NCBI RefSeq assembly: GCF_008124865.1
Contig: NZ_VNHY01000002.1
Location: 186,001-250,000 of the forward strand
Reading direction: 5' to 3'
DNA length: 64,000 nucleotides
DNA from: Fodinibius salinus
Lineage (GTDB): Bacteria; Bacteroidota; Rhodothermia; Balneolales; Balneolaceae
The notes under the pieces were generated by a model, which worked only from the letters and a program-made list of their open reading frames with translations, had not been told where the DNA came from and ran no database searches. The position numbers and the translations under genes are program-made. Positions 62,075 through 64,000 of the stretch are shown here, piece by piece. Each line of letters opens with the position of its first letter. Position 1 is the stretch's first letter.

Positions 62075-63160
62075 ATGGAAAAACCCGACATCCGAAAAAT
62101 CATACATATCGACATGGATGCCTTTTACACATCCGTCGAACAGCGTGATTTCCCCGAATATCGCGGTAAGCCCGTTATTGTGGGTGGATCTCCGGAGGGA
62201 CGCGGGGTTGTAGCTGCTGCCAGCTACGAAGTTCGGAAATTTGGCGTCCACTCTGCCATGCCTGCTGCCAAAGCCGTTAAGCTATGCCCACAAGCTATTT
62301 TTCTAAAACCACGATTCGAGGTATATCGGGCAGTATCCAAAAAAATACGGGAGATATTCTTCGACATTACCGATCTCGTTGAACCGCTTTCCCTGGATGA
62401 AGCCTACCTTGATGTCACAACAAACCACCTCGGCATCCCCTCTGCCACACTTATTGCTCAAGAGATCCGCAAACGTATTAAAGACAAGACACAGCTGACA
62501 GCCTCAGCCGGAGTTGCTGAAAATAAGTTTTTAGCCAAAATTGCGTCCGACCTCAATAAACCCGATGGGCTGGCAGTGATTGAACCTGATGAAGCTGAAG
62601 ATTTTTTAGCTGAGCTTGATATCGGAGCATTTCACGGTGTGGGCGAAGCCACAGAACAAAAAATGAATTCGCTTGGCATCCACAACGGAGATGACCTACG
62701 CAAATGGTCTAAGGTAGAGCTGGTAAATGAATTTGGGAAAACCGGTCGGCACTACTTTAACATCGTTCGCAGTATCGATCGGCGCAAGGTCAAGCCCAAC
62801 CGCATTCGAAAATCCATTGGCAAAGAACGTACTTTTTCAAAAGATATTGATGACCTCAGCTGGATTAATAACTTTCTTCGGGAGCTGGCCACTAAAATTT
62901 CCGAAAGCATGAAAAAGAAAAAGGCTGCAGGCAAAACAGTAACCCTTAAAGTCCGTTATGATGATTTTGAAACTATAAGTCGCAGTACCTCTTTCAATTC
63001 ATACATTAATGAACCGGGCGATATTGCCGATACTGCTATCTCTTTGCTAGAAGAAACCGAAGTAGGAGATCGCAAAGTACGACTGCTGGGCATTACACTT
63101 TCTAATTTGAACCTCCATAAAAAAGGACGATTCAAGCAGCTCGAAATCCCTTTTAAATAA
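62075..63160 (+). CDS. dinB: DNA polymerase IV
   Basis: A Y-family translesion polymerase. The 361-residue protein starts HIDMDAFYTSVEQRD (first catalytic Asp) and has SLDEAYLDVT (second metal-binding Asp-Glu), a helix-hairpin-helix (IGAFHGVGEATEQKMNSLGI) and the little-finger domain with KSIGKERTFSKDI. The extreme C-terminus ends QLEIPFK, resembling the clamp-binding QxxLxxF-type motif. The gene is complete and stands alone. Confidence 0.96.
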   Translation: MEKPDIRKIIHIDMDAFYTSVEQRDFPEYRGKPVIVGGSPEGRGVVAAASYEVRKFGVHSAMPAAKAVKLCPQAIFLKPRFEVYRAVSKKIREIFFDITDLVEPLSLDEAYLDVTTNHLGIPSATLIAQEIRKRIKDKTQLTASAGVAENKFLAKIASDLNKPDGLAVIEPDEAEDFLAELDIGAFHGVGEATEQKMNSLGIHNGDDLRKWSKVELVNEFGKTGRHYFNIVRSIDRRKVKPNRIRKSIGKERTFSKDIDDLSWINNFLRELATKISESMKKKKAAGKTVTLKVRYDDFETISRSTSFNSYINEPGDIADTAISLLEETEVGDRKVRLLGITLSNLNLHKKGRFKQLEIPFK

Positions 63161-63195
63161 CTCCGGACCTACACTGATTTAAACTGATGTTTTCT

Positions 63196-63203
63196 TATCT
63201 TTG
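63196..63203 (+). promoter_or_regulatory. Candidate queA -7 element
   Basis: TATCTTTG matches the Bacteroidota TAnnTTTG element exactly and lies 68 bases before the queA start. No clear TTTG -33 partner is visible. Confidence 0.4.
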
Positions 63204-63271
63204 CTTCTAAAATCTGATTCTATTGCTAATAGATAATTTTAAGTTTGATCCGCCCAAATCCGCGGTACGTT

Positions 63272-64000
63272 ATGTCCTACACGCTTTCCGACTTTGACTA
63301 CGACCTACCCGATGAGCGCATTGCTCAAGAACCTGCCCATCCGCGCGATCATGCTCGTCTGCTGGTTTACGACCGAGCAACGGGTGAGATTACTGATGAT
63401 CGTTTTTATAATTTGTTGGAGTATTTGCCCCAACAAACAACGCTCGTACTTAATAACAGCAAGGTAAAGAAATGTCGATTGCTTTTTGACGAAGGCAAAA
63501 AAGAAGTTTTTATCCTGGAGCGTCTAAACAATAAAACAGTGCGGGCAATGGTACGTCCCGGTAAGAAGTTTAAAAAGGGAAAGACCACGCAACTCACTGA
63601 TGATATTTCGGCCACAGTAATTGATATTGATGATGAGGGAATTCGAACGCTTGAATTATCTCCCTCTCTGGATCATCCTGCCTACAGCCAACACAAATAC
63701 ACGCCATTTCCGCCCTATATTGAGCAGAACGAATCTCTTTCCGAAGAGTATCAAACAGTCTATGCGGATTCTCAAGAATCGGGGGCCAGCAAAGCAGCAC
63801 CTACCGCAGGACTCCACTTTTCAGATAAGCTTCTCAGTGATATAACTGCTTCCAGTATCTCCAGGGCCGAAGTAACGCTGCATGTGGGACTAGGCACTTT
63901 TGCACCGGTAAAAACAGAAACCATCGAAGAACATACCATGCACTCCGAATGGTTTGAAATTACCGAACAAACCGCTGATAAGCTACAAAAAGCTGATCAT
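63272..64000 (+). CDS. queA: tRNA ribosyltransferase-isomerase QueA (partial)
   Basis: SAM:tRNA ribosyltransferase-isomerase, which transfers the ribosyl group from SAM to preQ1 in tRNA and gives epoxyqueuosine. The first 243 residues have the family pattern: SDFDYDLPDERIAQEP, a HPRDHARLLV segment, TLVLNNSKV, and KAAPTAGLHF followed by HVGLGTFAPV. The region before APTAGLHF (SQESGASK) differs from the usual PGSVA stretch. The ATG at 63272-63274 gives the typical start. The 3' end is beyond the window. Confidence 0.93.
   Translation, partial: MSYTLSDFDYDLPDERIAQEPAHPRDHARLLVYDRATGEITDDRFYNLLEYLPQQTTLVLNNSKVKKCRLLFDEGKKEVFILERLNNKTVRAMVRPGKKFKKGKTTQLTDDISATVIDIDDEGIRTLELSPSLDHPAYSQHKYTPFPPYIEQNESLSEEYQTVYADSQESGASKAAPTAGLHFSDKLLSDITASSISRAEVTLHVGLGTFAPVKTETIEEHTMHSEWFEITEQTADKLQKADH

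Overview
The window looks like a chromosomal segment of a Balneolota or Bacteroidota-type bacterium, probably a salt-adapted member of the Balneolales. Three things suggest this. The proteins are rich in Asp and Glu. Several genes are of Bacteroidota type: a long SecA without a C-terminal zinc motif, a truncated glycogen-synthase-like protein beside a DUF4270-like lipoprotein, and a TopA with GRYGPY repeats. A few upstream regions carry TAnnTTTG promoter elements. The placement is inferred from protein features; no 16S gene is present. I saw no tRNA, rRNA, CRISPR array, prophage or intact insertion sequence.

Layout. 1-2246 (minus): rpmH, rnpA, yidD and yidC (cut by the window edge). 2463-7447 (plus): secA, a ROK-family polyphosphate-glucokinase homologue with altered active-site residues, and mtgA. 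7532-17309 (plus): S9 peptidase, MBL-fold hydrolase, dnaX (with an A9G slippery site), ybaB, recR, M1 peptidase and malic enzyme, with long intergenic palindromes around recR. 17403-21392: small unknown genes, topA and a peroxiredoxin. 21938-26499 (plus): AMP nucleosidase, small membrane proteins, a DUF2975/HTH pair and an ABC exporter. 26603-28897 (minus): DUF5916 outer-membrane protein. 29117-31892 (plus): radC, a decayed four-helix-bundle gene and argS.

31983-36874 (minus): a small membrane protein, a frameshifted six-bladed propeller, a small secreted cysteine-rich protein, a methyltransferase, a SAM hydroxide adenosyltransferase and dnaN. 37141-40636 (plus): miaA, purS, clpS, purQ, lptB and a rhodanese. 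40693-49591 (minus): rho, a TPR protein, an outer-membrane barrel, a DUF4270-like lipoprotein, a truncated glycogen synthase, a ComA homologue and glgB. 50077-57056: a cell-envelope cluster of MltC-like transglycosylase, two LPP20-type proteins, a COG3014 lipoprotein and LpoB, with a divergent transglutaminase-like protein whose mature N-terminus resembles that of the MltC-like enzyme. 57071-64000: a sodium/solute symporter with an overlapping 32-residue membrane ORF, glutamate dehydrogenase, a 2H phosphoesterase, two membrane proteins, dinB and queA (cut by the window edge).

The observations I consider most worth following are: the dnaX slippery site with rapid stops in both alternative frames; three broken genes that are each repaired at a poly-A run by one extra A; the envelope cluster with a shared N-terminal module; the secreted-peptide/propeller pair; and the glucokinase homologue that has lost its expected catalytic Asp.
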